Origin: Bacillus sp. AFS015802
GTDB lineage: Bacteria > Bacillota > Bacilli > Bacillales > Bacillaceae_B
Assembly: GCF_002561455.1 (NCBI RefSeq)
Contig: NZ_NTUP01000011.1
Location: 62,001-126,000 of the forward strand
Direction: 5' to 3'
Length of the DNA stretch: 64,000 bases
Within the stretch, counting starts at the first letter, position 1, and every line of letters starts with the position of its first letter. The notes below the pieces were generated by a model. That model made no database searches, was not told where the DNA came from, and was given only the letters and a program-made list of their open reading frames with translations. This document shows positions 1 through 7,533 of this stretch, in pieces. The translations under genes were made by a program, and so were the position numbers.

Positions 1-1
1 T

Positions 2-580
2 AAACATAAAGAGTTCATCATCATGCAGATCAGGGAGAATGCCATGCCGTTCAATGATGAAATCCATGATCTCCTCAGCGAGATGAAGATGAACACTCAC
101 CGGTATTACAGAAGAAGATTGTTCGGGATATACGGAAAAAAGATCGAGCCCTATTTCTGGGACATCACCATGATGATCCAAGGTTTTTTCCATTCTTATT
201 TAGAACTGGTGATGCTGGATAAAATTGATCTGGACTTTTCATACCTATCCCATTTTATATTGAGACGAACCGATGACCTTGTGGATGGTTTGCTTAAGAG
301 TGGCGATAAACCGGTGCTATCCTTTGAAAAACTGGATGACCTGGTTAAGGACTTTACCTCTTCGTCGAGAATCAATGAGTCGACACTCGTTCATATGATT
401 CAGGATGCGTTGGAGATGACAGAGGACGAGAATATCCGGATTTCCCTGGAAGTCTTGAAAGAAGAAATACAAAAAGACGAAACCCGTCCCGTCGTCATTA
501 AAGGAATGCTTGTGAATCTGGCTGAAGATTCTTCCATGAAGCACCTTATGAATGCTTTGAGACAGTTTTATCAAATATAA
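2..580 (+). CDS. TetR-family transcriptional regulator, C-terminal part (5' cut by window)
   Basis: The reading frame is open from base 2 and has no convincing ribosome site before the first ATG at 23, so the gene begins outside the window and only its C-terminal ligand-binding part is seen. About 190 helical residues are visible, with the spaced aromatic and hydrophobic pattern of a TetR/AcrR C-terminal domain (for example HKEFIIMQIREN, then a long amphipathic helix around YFWDITMMIQGFF). The DNA-binding helix-turn-helix is missing from view. A strong hairpin follows directly after the stop. TetR assignment is from overall pattern, not from a diagnostic motif; the target is unknown. Confidence 0.6.
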   Translation, partial: KHKEFIIMQIRENAMPFNDEIHDLLSEMKMNTHRYYRRRLFGIYGKKIEPYFWDITMMIQGFFHSYLELVMLDKIDLDFSYLSHFILRRTDDLVDGLLKSGDKPVLSFEKLDDLVKDFTSSSRINESTLVHMIQDALEMTEDENIRISLEVLKEEIQKDETRPVVIKGMLVNLAEDSSMKHLMNALRQFYQI

Positions 581-620
581 TGATGAAAGACCCGCTTCCG
601 ACGCGGGTCTTTCATCATTT
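581..620. terminator. bidirectional rho-independent terminator
   Basis: A 15-bp perfect stem (TGATGAAAGACCCGC paired with its complement) with a 7-base loop is followed by TTTT. It lies between the convergent TetR-type gene and the oxidoreductase gene and can serve both. Confidence 0.9.
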
Positions 621-631
621 TCCCCTACTCC

Positions 632-1285
632 CTAAAGCTCTTGAATCTGCTCGGATTCATGTATGATTACTTCTTGATTGAACGCCCCTACCGCTGCCCG
701 GTACATGCCATAGGCAACCTGTTTGCCCTGAATGCTTCTGTATCGTTTCAGCCTGCCCACCATGACAGGGCGTACAGCTCGAGAGAAGATTTCCCCGGCC
801 TTTTCGCCAAATCGGAATTCCTGCCTCTCCCCCAATAAAAGGGATGGCCTGAATATATGGAGGGAAGGATAATGAAGCTCCTTCAATTCGTTCTCCAGAT
901 TCCCTTTGACCTTACTATAAAAAAACGGTGATTCCGGACTTGCACCGATTGAGGAGATCACGAGATACTGCTTTGCTCCATGTGCTTTCCTGAGCTTCCC
1001 AAGTTGAATGGGATACTCGTAGTCCACTTTCTTAAAGGCATGTTTCGTCTTGGCTTTCTTAATCGTGGTTCCGAGGCAGCAAAACACATCATCAATTTCC
1101 TCATGGGGCAGAAGCTTCATCCCCTCAAATGAAATGATCCGTTCATCCAGTTTCTCATGCTTCACCCCGCTATCCCTTCTCACAAAGGAAATCACTCTTG
1201 TGTATTCAGGACTCTTTAGGAGTATTTCCACCAGGTGGGAACCGACCAGGCCGGTCGCTCCTGCAACCAAAGCTGTTCTTGACAT
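632..1285 (-). CDS. NAD(P)-binding atypical SDR oxidoreductase (YraR/HTATIP2-like)
   Basis: A 217-residue single-domain Rossmann protein. The N-terminus shows the dinucleotide motif GATGLVGSHLVE (residues 9-20), and later FCCLGTTIKKAK and the active-site-like VISSIGASPESPFFYSKVKGNLE with a Tyr-x-x-x-Lys pair (YSKVK). This is the layout of atypical short-chain dehydrogenases of the YraR/TIP30 type, whose substrates are mostly unknown. The start is supported by GAGG eight bases upstream of ATG. It begins 27 bp after the end of the riboswitch-preceded gene 1313..2200 and is probably co-transcribed with it, so it may also respond to cyclic di-GMP. Confidence 0.8.
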   Translation of the reverse strand: MSRTALVAGATGLVGSHLVEILLKSPEYTRVISFVRRDSGVKHEKLDERIISFEGMKLLPHEEIDDVFCCLGTTIKKAKTKHAFKKVDYEYPIQLGKLRKAHGAKQYLVISSIGASPESPFFYSKVKGNLENELKELHYPSLHIFRPSLLLGERQEFRFGEKAGEIFSRAVRPVMVGRLKRYRSIQGKQVAYGMYRAAVGAFNQEVIIHESEQIQEL

Positions 1286-1312
1286 TGTGCATTCCTCATT
1301 TCTTCATCAAAT

Positions 1313-2200
1313 CTATTCAGACAGGACTTTCCAGCTTCCGTAATGATGGACGGCGATTCCTTTATAGGAAGAATATGTGCCATACTCAGCATCGACCCGG
1401 GCCAGCTCCCCAAGCATGAACCCTTCCCCCTCTTCGTGGAAAGTCAGGAAATCACCTTCTGAAGATGGGGCGGTTTCCACCCCCGCTTTCACCTTTTTAC
1501 CCGCAAAAAGGGCGTAATCCATCTCGTTCCTGATGAGTTCAATGATTCCATTCGGTCCCACCGCCTGGTCCCTGTAAGCCATTACCCCAACTTCATCGGT
1601 CTTTCCGATGACCCAGTGAGCAAGGTTCCCTTTCCCAAATTCATTATTGTACGATTTCTCATCGAACCAGAACGGTATATCCATTCCCAATGGAAGCTGA
1701 AGCGAATCCGAGCGATCGACTGCTTCCATCACCATCTTCTGATAATTCAACACCGTCTTTCCATAGGCGCTTGTCCATCCTGATAAAAGGTAAGGCTCCA
1801 CATCCAAATGCACGCCGGTAAATCGCTGACTCTCATTGGCTTCAAGCTGATATGCCTCAAGCCAATCAAAAAAAGCAATGAGGGAAGATCGTCCATTAAC
1901 GGTTGCCCATTTTGGCGCTCCGTCCAGTGCGTACACATGTATATTTTCTAAATTGGCCATTTCAATGAATTGATGATAGTGTTCTTTCTCTACTGACGGA
2001 TTCACTTGCAGATACACTTCGTTCACTCCATGAACTTTTAAAAACCCGACGATTTCTTCTTTATTTTCAATGATTTCAACCGTATTCCAAAGCCACGTAC
2101 TTTTCCCCATGCCCTCACCAGCTGCCTTTTCCTTTGATGGGAAAAACATAAAACTAACCAGTACAACACAAATACCCATCCACTTAAACATTTTGTTCAT
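1313..2200 (-). CDS. secreted TIM-barrel-like protein under c-di-GMP riboswitch
   Basis: A 295-residue exported protein. The start at 2200 is chosen because GAGGAGAAAG lies just upstream and because it opens a signal peptide (MNKMFKWMG followed by a hydrophobic stretch to about residue 20); longer in-frame starts would run through the riboswitch. The mature part alternates strands and helices (VNEVYLQVNPS, IHVYALDG, GVHLDVEPY at 131-137, LGMDIPFWF, EVGVMAYRD), resembling a glycoside-hydrolase-type TIM barrel with acidic residues at strand ends (the HLDVEPY Asp and Glu). No named family is recognised with confidence. Regulation by cyclic di-GMP suggests a role at the cell surface or in matrix or exopolysaccharide turnover, which is inference. 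Confidence 0.75.
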   Translation of the reverse strand: MNKMFKWMGICVVLVSFMFFPSKEKAAGEGMGKSTWLWNTVEIIENKEEIVGFLKVHGVNEVYLQVNPSVEKEHYHQFIEMANLENIHVYALDGAPKWATVNGRSSLIAFFDWLEAYQLEANESQRFTGVHLDVEPYLLSGWTSAYGKTVLNYQKMVMEAVDRSDSLQLPLGMDIPFWFDEKSYNNEFGKGNLAHWVIGKTDEVGVMAYRDQAVGPNGIIELIRNEMDYALFAGKKVKAGVETAPSSEGDFLTFHEEGEGFMLGELARVDAEYGTYSSYKGIAVHHYGSWKVLSE

Positions 2201-2225
2201 CACTCTTTCTCCTCTTCCCTGAGCC

Positions 2226-2325
2226 TGGGCTCTTATGAGGAGCCTGGCAGCCTGGCGGCCATTCGAATCGATTAGGCCCATGGCTTTGCGTCCTTGCTTT
2301 TCAGCAAGTTTGCCTTTTTCAGTTT
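2226..2325 (-). promoter_or_regulatory. cyclic di-GMP-I (GEMM-I) riboswitch
   Basis: Read on the minus strand this leader carries the class hallmarks in order: AAAAAGGCAAAC, a CTTGCT-GAAA-AGCAAG hairpin with the GAAA tetraloop, GGACGCAAAGCCA, then GGGCCTAA, and finally ATGGCCGCCAGGCTGCC for the second domain. These are the conserved blocks of the GEMM-I aptamer. A small GGCTC/GAGCC hairpin between the aptamer and the ribosome site could be the expression platform. It ends about 25 bases before the start codon at 2200. The rest of the 2201-2542 interval holds an A/T-rich stretch and a short TGGGC/GCCCA inverted repeat near 2436. Confidence 0.93.
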
Positions 2326-2496
2326 TTGTTTTATTCTTCCTCTTTAGTATAGTCCTTTTTTCACCGTTGAAAAGATGTAATGTTCCGAATTTACTCGGAT
2401 ACAAATATTATATTTTATATATTTAATAAATCTTCTGGGCGGCGCCCAAAGTATCAAAGGAATGATTTGATGAACAATCCCGCACTAAATAAATTC

Positions 2497-2532
2497 AAAG
2501 AAGCGTCCATCGGGGAAGATGGGCGCTTCTTT
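2497..2532 (-). terminator. terminator of the small-gene cluster
   Basis: A 15-bp near-perfect hairpin (AAAGAAGCG arm and partner) lies 10 bp after the last of three small minus-strand genes and is followed on that strand by TTTGAATTT. Confidence 0.7.
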
Positions 2533-2542
2533 ATGTAATCCC

Positions 2543-2743
2543 TTATAACTCTTCATCTTCAAAAAACTGCTGTAATTTCTCCTCTTGTTCAGGACTCGCC
2601 TTTTCTGTCGCATAAGGATTATCTTTTACACCTTGCGTATCCATATTTGTTTTGATGGCGAAAAGCGGTCCTTTCGGTTCTTCTGCTATGATCCGGTCAT
2701 TCAACTCTTTGAAGTCCGGCATTTCTTTGTTCCCTTTATCCAT
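2543..2743 (-). CDS. small acidic hypothetical protein
   Basis: 66 residues, hydrophilic and acidic, ending in FFEDEEL; no membrane segment, cysteine or recognised motif. The start ATG has GGAGAGAG upstream, lying inside the end of the preceding small gene. Last gene of a three-gene cluster ending at a hairpin. Coding status rests on the ribosome site, the tight overlap with its neighbour and the terminator; function unknown. Confidence 0.7.
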   Translation of the reverse strand: MDKGNKEMPDFKELNDRIIAEEPKGPLFAIKTNMDTQGVKDNPYATEKASPEQEEKLQQFFEDEEL

Positions 2744-2897
2744 TCTGTCTCTCTCCTTCCGGGTTGCTTTCCGTTTTTTTATAGGCGATTAAGACGATGT
2801 CGTCCGCTGTTTGCTGGCGGAGTTCACTTTCCATACTCTTTACCTTATCCAAGGCTTCGTTGGACAGCTCTGCTACAGGAAAATCCTTCATATCCAC
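2736..2897 (-). CDS. 53-residue hypothetical protein, overlapping its neighbour
   Basis: A short frame starting at GTG (2897) with GGAGGGGG about six to eight bases upstream. It encodes a charged helical peptide (begins MDMKDFPVAELSNEAL, ends GERQNG) with no cysteines or membrane segment. Its stop overlaps the start of the downstream 66-residue gene by eight bases, which suggests translational coupling. An ATG two codons later is the alternative start. Function unknown. Confidence 0.65.
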   Translation of the reverse strand: MDMKDFPVAELSNEALDKVKSMESELRQQTADDIVLIAYKKTESNPEGERQNG

Positions 2898-2909
2898 TTT
2901 ATCCCCCTC

Positions 2910-3104
2910 CTATCCGTTCTCATTTGCTTGTCCGATCACTTTCTCTGCGATGACCCCGTTTCCTTCTTCAACAGCATGATGCTCCTCCACTGACTCTCCA
3001 GGGACATACACCCCGCTAGGGTTACGCAGCCGGTCATTCATCGTGAATTCAGGCTTTAACGGGACTTCGATCCGTTTATCATTTGATTTTTCACCACTTC
3101 TCAT
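2910..3104 (-). CDS. small hypothetical protein (64 residues)
   Basis: Starts at the ATG at 3104, because GGAGGTG lies seven bases upstream; the in-frame ATG at 3119 would place that ribosome site inside the gene. The product is soluble and polar (MRSGEKSNDKRIEVPLKPEF, a PSGVYVPGESVEEHH segment), with no recognised family. It is the first gene of a three-gene minus-strand cluster, 12 bp ahead of the 53-residue gene. Function unknown. Confidence 0.7.
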   Translation of the reverse strand: MRSGEKSNDKRIEVPLKPEFTMNDRLRNPSGVYVPGESVEEHHAVEEGNGVIAEKVIGQANENG

Positions 3105-3159
3105 TTGTAACACCTCCATTCTTTAGTATGGCTGGTGGCGGAAGAATCATCCCACGCAA

Positions 3160-3194
3160 AAAAAGGCGTTTGGGCATCTCTGCTCAAACGCCTT
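3160..3194 (-). terminator. terminator after the 654-residue gene
   Basis: AAGGCGTTTGGGC pairs with GCTCAAACGCCTT around a six-base loop and is followed on the minus strand by a run of seven T. Confidence 0.88.
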
Positions 3195-3200
3195 CCATAT

Positions 3201-5165
3201 TCAAATCCACGTATAATCCCTTCCCCAGCTTTCACGGGCAAGGAGTTTGATTTCATCGACTATGTCATTCTCCACTGCGAAGGCATCACCCTGTTCATAC
3301 GGGTTGTAGTGAAAGGCATAGAGCCTCGAGACAAATTCGTGAAACGGAAGAGAGCATTCTCCTTCCAGTTCCCCGTTTTCCATGACGGAAGGTTCGATCC
3401 CCTGTCCCCAGTTTTGCGAACCGTCGTTGTTCGGATTGTAGAAATAGATCCGGTATTCACCCCCGGGATCCTGAGTGATCCGCAGAATCGACACGGCGTG
3501 AAATCCAAGGAGCTTCCCATGGACGTTTGTGATGAAAATCCCGACTGGATTCGGGTAGATCAACCCGTAATCATCATTATATTCGGGATGATGAGTCGCA
3601 TAGAACAGCCGGACAAACCCTGGATAATCCGAAATGAGTCCCGTCAATGGATCAATGACCGTGCTGAATCCCTTTTGGACCCAATCTCCGTAAAATTCAG
3701 GATTCACCCAGCGATGTCCATCCTCTCCTCTTAGGGAAACCCTTCTCATCATTTCACTATAAATCCGGTCGAGATGAGGGACGAGAACGAGGGACACGGG
3801 ATCAAGCTCCTGATGAAGCTCAGGCGCAAGCCCTCCGCTTAAATCCTTGGAGTGCACAGGCGTCCCTTCAAACATGATATCGATATCCCCGTCTCTTGCC
3901 GCCCTCGGAATCAGTTCAAGTAAATATCCCGGGGCATGTTGGGCCCAAAGACTGATTCCGCGTGCTGTCTGACAGGTCGGGTTCAAGCCCTGCCCGATTC
4001 CGATGGGTTGTCCAAGGACATTGATGACCCCTGCCAGGAGCACTGAGTTTGCCGTAATACCGTCTCCTGTCTTACATGAATTGAGGAGGGTTTTCCTTAC
4101 TTCCGCTCTGATATCAAGCTCGATCAGCCTTTTCAATCCCGGTGACACAGGTGATGAAGAAAGCACCCCCCGTTCAAGCATGAGGGCAAGCCCGTAGACC
4201 GATTGCTTTGTGGCAGGATAGATCGCCACTTTAATGAGTTGAAAGACAAGCTCCGCATGTTCATCGAGGTTCGCCTTTCCTTTGTCATTTAATTGAAGGG
4301 CTGCAGGAACCAGTTCCTTCACCTTCCTGCTTAAGTATCTTAATAAAATCGCATGCTGGGGAGCAACCAATCCTGTTTCGCGCATGGACCCGGCGAAGGC
4401 AACCGCTTCCTTCTCAAGCTCCTCATGGGACAAATCCATCAGCTTCTTACGATATTCACCCGGCTGGACGATACTTTTGCTCAGCGGGGACGGTCCTTCA
4501 ATGGCCGATACATATTTCTCCAATACCAGGCGCTCCGCTACACTAAGATCGGAATGTAGCATTTTTTTGGCGGTCTCGATCATGGACACGGTCCGTTTCA
4601 CCATGATCGGACGTTGGGCAGTCAATCGCTCGATCTCTTTGATCAGTGTGGTCGTAAGCGCTTGGTACGACAGCTTATCGGATAGGAAGTGAAATAATTC
4701 CGTTGCCCTCTCACTCTGTTCCCCTCCTTCTATCCGCGCTGCTTCCGTTGCTTCAGGGAACAGGAGGTTAAGGTTCAGGACCATCACTTCGTTCAGGAAA
4801 TCCTGCGCCATCTCCGCCGAAACATCGGAATGCTCATATTGACCCTCTGCAATCGAGAGCATCCTGAGTTCGCTCAGGATCTCAATGATGGAAGGCAGCC
4901 CCTTCGCCTGCAGGGAGCCCGCGACAAGAGGCGGTTGAAGCTTGGATGCTTTCTCCCATGGACCGTCCTGGAAAACCCCGGCTTTTTCAAATCGACTTGC
5001 ACTCCGGTATAAAATATCCAGTCCTTCATCTGTATCCAGTAATCTTTGGGCTTCCTGATAGACGTCGGTTTGATACATCGATTTAGCAAAGGAAGCTGCA
5101 CTCTCGAGTTCATTGAGCGCTTGCAAAAATCGATCTTCCAGCTTGGACGTTAATTCAAATGCCAT
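3201..5165 (-). CDS. uncharacterised 654-residue protein with papain-like Cys/His/Asn pattern
   Basis: A large, apparently cytosolic protein with no signal peptide or membrane span. The first 380 residues are mostly helical. The C-terminal third has the order and context of a papain-fold cysteine enzyme: Cys398 at the start of a helix (GLNPTCQTARGISLWAQ), His556 at the start of a strand (LLGFHAVSILRI), and Asn577/Asn579/Asp581 after the next strand (YRIYFYNPNNDG). I do not recognise a named family. It follows the ATP-grasp gene by 73 bp with no terminator between, so the two are probably one operon: a ligase paired with a peptidase, amidase or acyltransferase. The start has the ribosome site AAGGAG about seven bases upstream. 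Catalytic assignment is inference. Confidence 0.75.
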   Translation of the reverse strand: MAFELTSKLEDRFLQALNELESAASFAKSMYQTDVYQEAQRLLDTDEGLDILYRSASRFEKAGVFQDGPWEKASKLQPPLVAGSLQAKGLPSIIEILSELRMLSIAEGQYEHSDVSAEMAQDFLNEVMVLNLNLLFPEATEAARIEGGEQSERATELFHFLSDKLSYQALTTTLIKEIERLTAQRPIMVKRTVSMIETAKKMLHSDLSVAERLVLEKYVSAIEGPSPLSKSIVQPGEYRKKLMDLSHEELEKEAVAFAGSMRETGLVAPQHAILLRYLSRKVKELVPAALQLNDKGKANLDEHAELVFQLIKVAIYPATKQSVYGLALMLERGVLSSSPVSPGLKRLIELDIRAEVRKTLLNSCKTGDGITANSVLLAGVINVLGQPIGIGQGLNPTCQTARGISLWAQHAPGYLLELIPRAARDGDIDIMFEGTPVHSKDLSGGLAPELHQELDPVSLVLVPHLDRIYSEMMRRVSLRGEDGHRWVNPEFYGDWVQKGFSTVIDPLTGLISDYPGFVRLFYATHHPEYNDDYGLIYPNPVGIFITNVHGKLLGFHAVSILRITQDPGGEYRIYFYNPNNDGSQNWGQGIEPSVMENGELEGECSLPFHEFVSRLYAFHYNPYEQGDAFAVENDIVDEIKLLARESWGRDYTWI

Positions 5166-5238
5166 TTCAAAACTCCTTTATCGATCAGAATATCGGATAG
5201 GCTGTTTTTCCAAGGATGACCGCTCTTATAATCACTTA

Positions 5239-6504
5239 TCAAATATAAAAATTAAATTGTTCGTATTCTTTTAATAAATCCCTCATGACTTCGCTATCTT
5301 CCCCGTAGAAGAAGATCGTCCCGTAATGGTTTCCAAAACCGATCCGCTGGGCCACCTTCCCCTGGGCCGGACTGAACATGTCATGCTTTTCAAAATAAGG
5401 ATGGTTCTCCAGTTCATCGGGCACCTCAAGCTTCTCCACGTAATTCACATGGGGATGAACCATCAGACAACCCGCATGAGCTTTCGCTTTCTCGCCCGTT
5501 GAAGGGAAAAATTCCCTAAGCTCCTCTTCGGTTGTATTTGGATCACCGCACAGGATCTGTGCCTGGTAAGCATTGAAACCGTAGGCCCGCTCGATCAGAT
5601 CAAAGATATGCCCCCCCGGTACCCTGGCCGCGACTTCACCGAAATGAAGCGTGCCATCGGACGTGATGAAATATTCAGGATGGATCACACCGTATTCAAT
5701 TTCGAATGCATCGATGAGCTGCTGAATCGCCTCAAGGATGATCGGACGCTTTTCTTCAAGTGAAGGAGATGCCGGGACGAAGTTGGAATACCCCAATCGC
5801 ACGTACTCCGTTATATTTAAAAATTGGATCTTTCCTTTATGAATGAATGCTTCGCATGAGAACTCCTGGCCATCTAAGTGGCTTTCCATCAATAGAGGGA
5901 ACTCGGATTCGGTGAGGGCGTCGATATCTTCCGGATTCTCGATGGCACGGTGACCGACGGAGCCTGCTTTATCAAGGGGCTTGACGTGAATGGGATCATT
6001 CTTATCCCCTTCCACCTTCAACAGCGCTTCATTCACCCGTTTCAAGAAGCGTCTTACATCTTCCTTATCCCGCGCCTCTTCAAACACACCCACTTTGATT
6101 CCGGCAATCTGGGCTTTGCGCTTCATCATCCCTTTATCCCTTAAAAGGAGGGAGCGATTGAAGACGCGTGGTTCACTTCTGAAACGGGAGTTCAAAGCCC
6201 CTGCCCACTCCACACATTCTTCATACAAGGGGATCGCGACTTCAGCACCAAGTGCCTTCAGCTGTTTGTAGAGATGATCGGAACCTTCATTCAACCGCTC
6301 GAAGTCCCAGCCGATAAAGGCAATGTCATGCTTTTCAGCGTATGCTTCGAAATCAGGCGGTCCAACAACGACGAACGGTCTCTTTAACTTTGTACACGCC
6401 TCGATTGCCGGCAGGCTCCAGCCGATCAGTGCCGTTAAATAGGGTTTGGTTCTGTCCTTCACGCTCTGTTCTGCTTGCTGCAATTCAAGTTGATCTAGTC
6501 CCAT
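5239..6504 (-). CDS. ATP-grasp carboxylate-amine/thiol ligase
   Basis: A 421-residue ATP-grasp enzyme. A Rossmann-like preATP-grasp part (TALIGWSLPAIEACTKL) is followed by the ATP-binding core: the lysine strand PIHVKPLDKAGSVGHRAI, the hinge FPLLMESHLDGQEFSCEAFI, and the metal and substrate part YGVIHPEYFITSDGTLHFGEVAARVPGGH, where Glu and Arg coordinate Mg-ATP. Such enzymes join a carboxylate to an amine or thiol via an acylphosphate. The start at 6504 has GAGAGGA at good distance; an ATG at 6552 with a weaker AGGTG site would add 16 residues. The partner downstream is the Cys/His protein. The substrate is not predictable; a peptide or amino-acid ligase is the plain guess. Confidence 0.85.
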   Translation of the reverse strand: MGLDQLELQQAEQSVKDRTKPYLTALIGWSLPAIEACTKLKRPFVVVGPPDFEAYAEKHDIAFIGWDFERLNEGSDHLYKQLKALGAEVAIPLYEECVEWAGALNSRFRSEPRVFNRSLLLRDKGMMKRKAQIAGIKVGVFEEARDKEDVRRFLKRVNEALLKVEGDKNDPIHVKPLDKAGSVGHRAIENPEDIDALTESEFPLLMESHLDGQEFSCEAFIHKGKIQFLNITEYVRLGYSNFVPASPSLEEKRPIILEAIQQLIDAFEIEYGVIHPEYFITSDGTLHFGEVAARVPGGHIFDLIERAYGFNAYQAQILCGDPNTTEEELREFFPSTGEKAKAHAGCLMVHPHVNYVEKLEVPDELENHPYFEKHDMFSPAQGKVAQRIGFGNHYGTIFFYGEDSEVMRDLLKEYEQFNFYI

Positions 6505-6626
6505 ATTTTCCTCTCCCTCTTTCACGTATTTATTCAGATTCACCTTTAGCATAACAAAGCACCTGGGGATAATGAAGTAATATGCTGAATTTTCAATCTA
6601 TTCGACAAATAAAGTGATAAACCGAC

Positions 6627-6662
6627 AAAAAACCCCCGATGCACCTGGCATCGGAGGTTTTT
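6627..6662 (-). terminator. terminator after yebC2
   Basis: AACCTCCGATGCC/GCATCGGGGGTT hairpin on the minus strand followed by TTTTTTG, just after the YebC-family gene. Confidence 0.88.
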
Positions 6663-6673
6663 GCGGCATTCTA

Positions 6674-7393
6674 TTATTCACCTAAATCGACATTATGATA
6701 AACCTGCTGAACATCTTCCAGGTCTTCAATCGCATCTACCATTTTCTCGAATTGAGCTTGATCATCATCTGAAAGTTCAACATCATTCTGGGCAAGCATC
6801 GTCAGCTCTGCCACTGTAAATTCAGTGACACCGGCCCCTTTGAATGCTTCCTGTACGGCATGGAATTGATCAGGTTCTGCATAAACGATCACGGCATCGT
6901 CTTCTTCGATGATGTCCCGGGCATCCACGTCCGCTTCCATCAGGATCTCCATGACTTCCTCTTCTGATTTCCCTTCGATTCCGATGACCGCTGTCGCATC
7001 GAACATGTACGCAACAGATCCGCTCACGCCCATATTTCCGCCATTCTTACCGAAAGCGGCACGCACTTCGGAGGCTGTACGGTTTACGTTATTCGTCAAA
7101 GCATCCACAATGACCATGGAACCATTCGGTCCGAAGCCTTCATAGCGAAGCTCATCATAGTTTTCTTCTGAACCGCCCTTTGCCTTTTCGATGGCACGGT
7201 CCACGATATGCTTCGGTACGCTGTATGTTTTCGCCCGCTCAAGAACGAATTTCAGCGTCTGATTCAGTTCGGGATCCGGCTCTCCCTGCTTGGCAGCAAC
7301 ATAGATCTCACGGCCGAATTTAGCATATATACGACTTGTATTGGCATCCTTAGACGCTTTCTTTTCTTTAATGTTATTCCACTTACGTCCCAT
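6674..7393 (-). CDS. YebC/TACO1-family translation factor (YebC2/YeeI type)
   Basis: 239 residues, the usual family length. The N-terminus [20 protein letters not shown] and the blocks [31 protein letters not shown] and [23 protein letters not shown] are classic YebC signatures, covering the N-terminal three-helix domain and the two alpha/beta domains. The MGRKWNNIK beginning resembles B. subtilis YeeI (YebC2) rather than YrbC, which starts MAGHSKWKNI. YebC-family proteins were long called regulators; YebC2 has been linked to relief of ribosome stalling at polyproline tracts. Single gene with its own terminator. Confidence 0.9.
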   Translation of the reverse strand: MGRKWNNIKEKKASKDANTSRIYAKFGREIYVAAKQGEPDPELNQTLKFVLERAKTYSVPKHIVDRAIEKAKGGSEENYDELRYEGFGPNGSMVIVDALTNNVNRTASEVRAAFGKNGGNMGVSGSVAYMFDATAVIGIEGKSEEEVMEILMEADVDARDIIEEDDAVIVYAEPDQFHAVQEAFKGAGVTEFTVAELTMLAQNDVELSDDDQAQFEKMVDAIEDLEDVQQVYHNVDLGE

Positions 7394-7505
7394 TTTGTTT
7401 CACTCTCTTTCATTTATCTATGGATAGTTTCTGATAATAAAAGGTATATTCGTTTCTATTATACATGAAAAGGACACTCTTTGGCTAAGTGATTCCCTTC
7501 CATAA

Positions 7506-7533
7506 AAGAAGCCGACTCAATTGAGTCAGCTTC
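7506..7533 (-). terminator. terminator of gntP-gntK unit
   Basis: GAAGC-GACTCAATTGAGTC-GCTTC type hairpin overlapping the last codons of the kinase gene, followed on the minus strand by TTCTTTTATGG. Confidence 0.7.
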
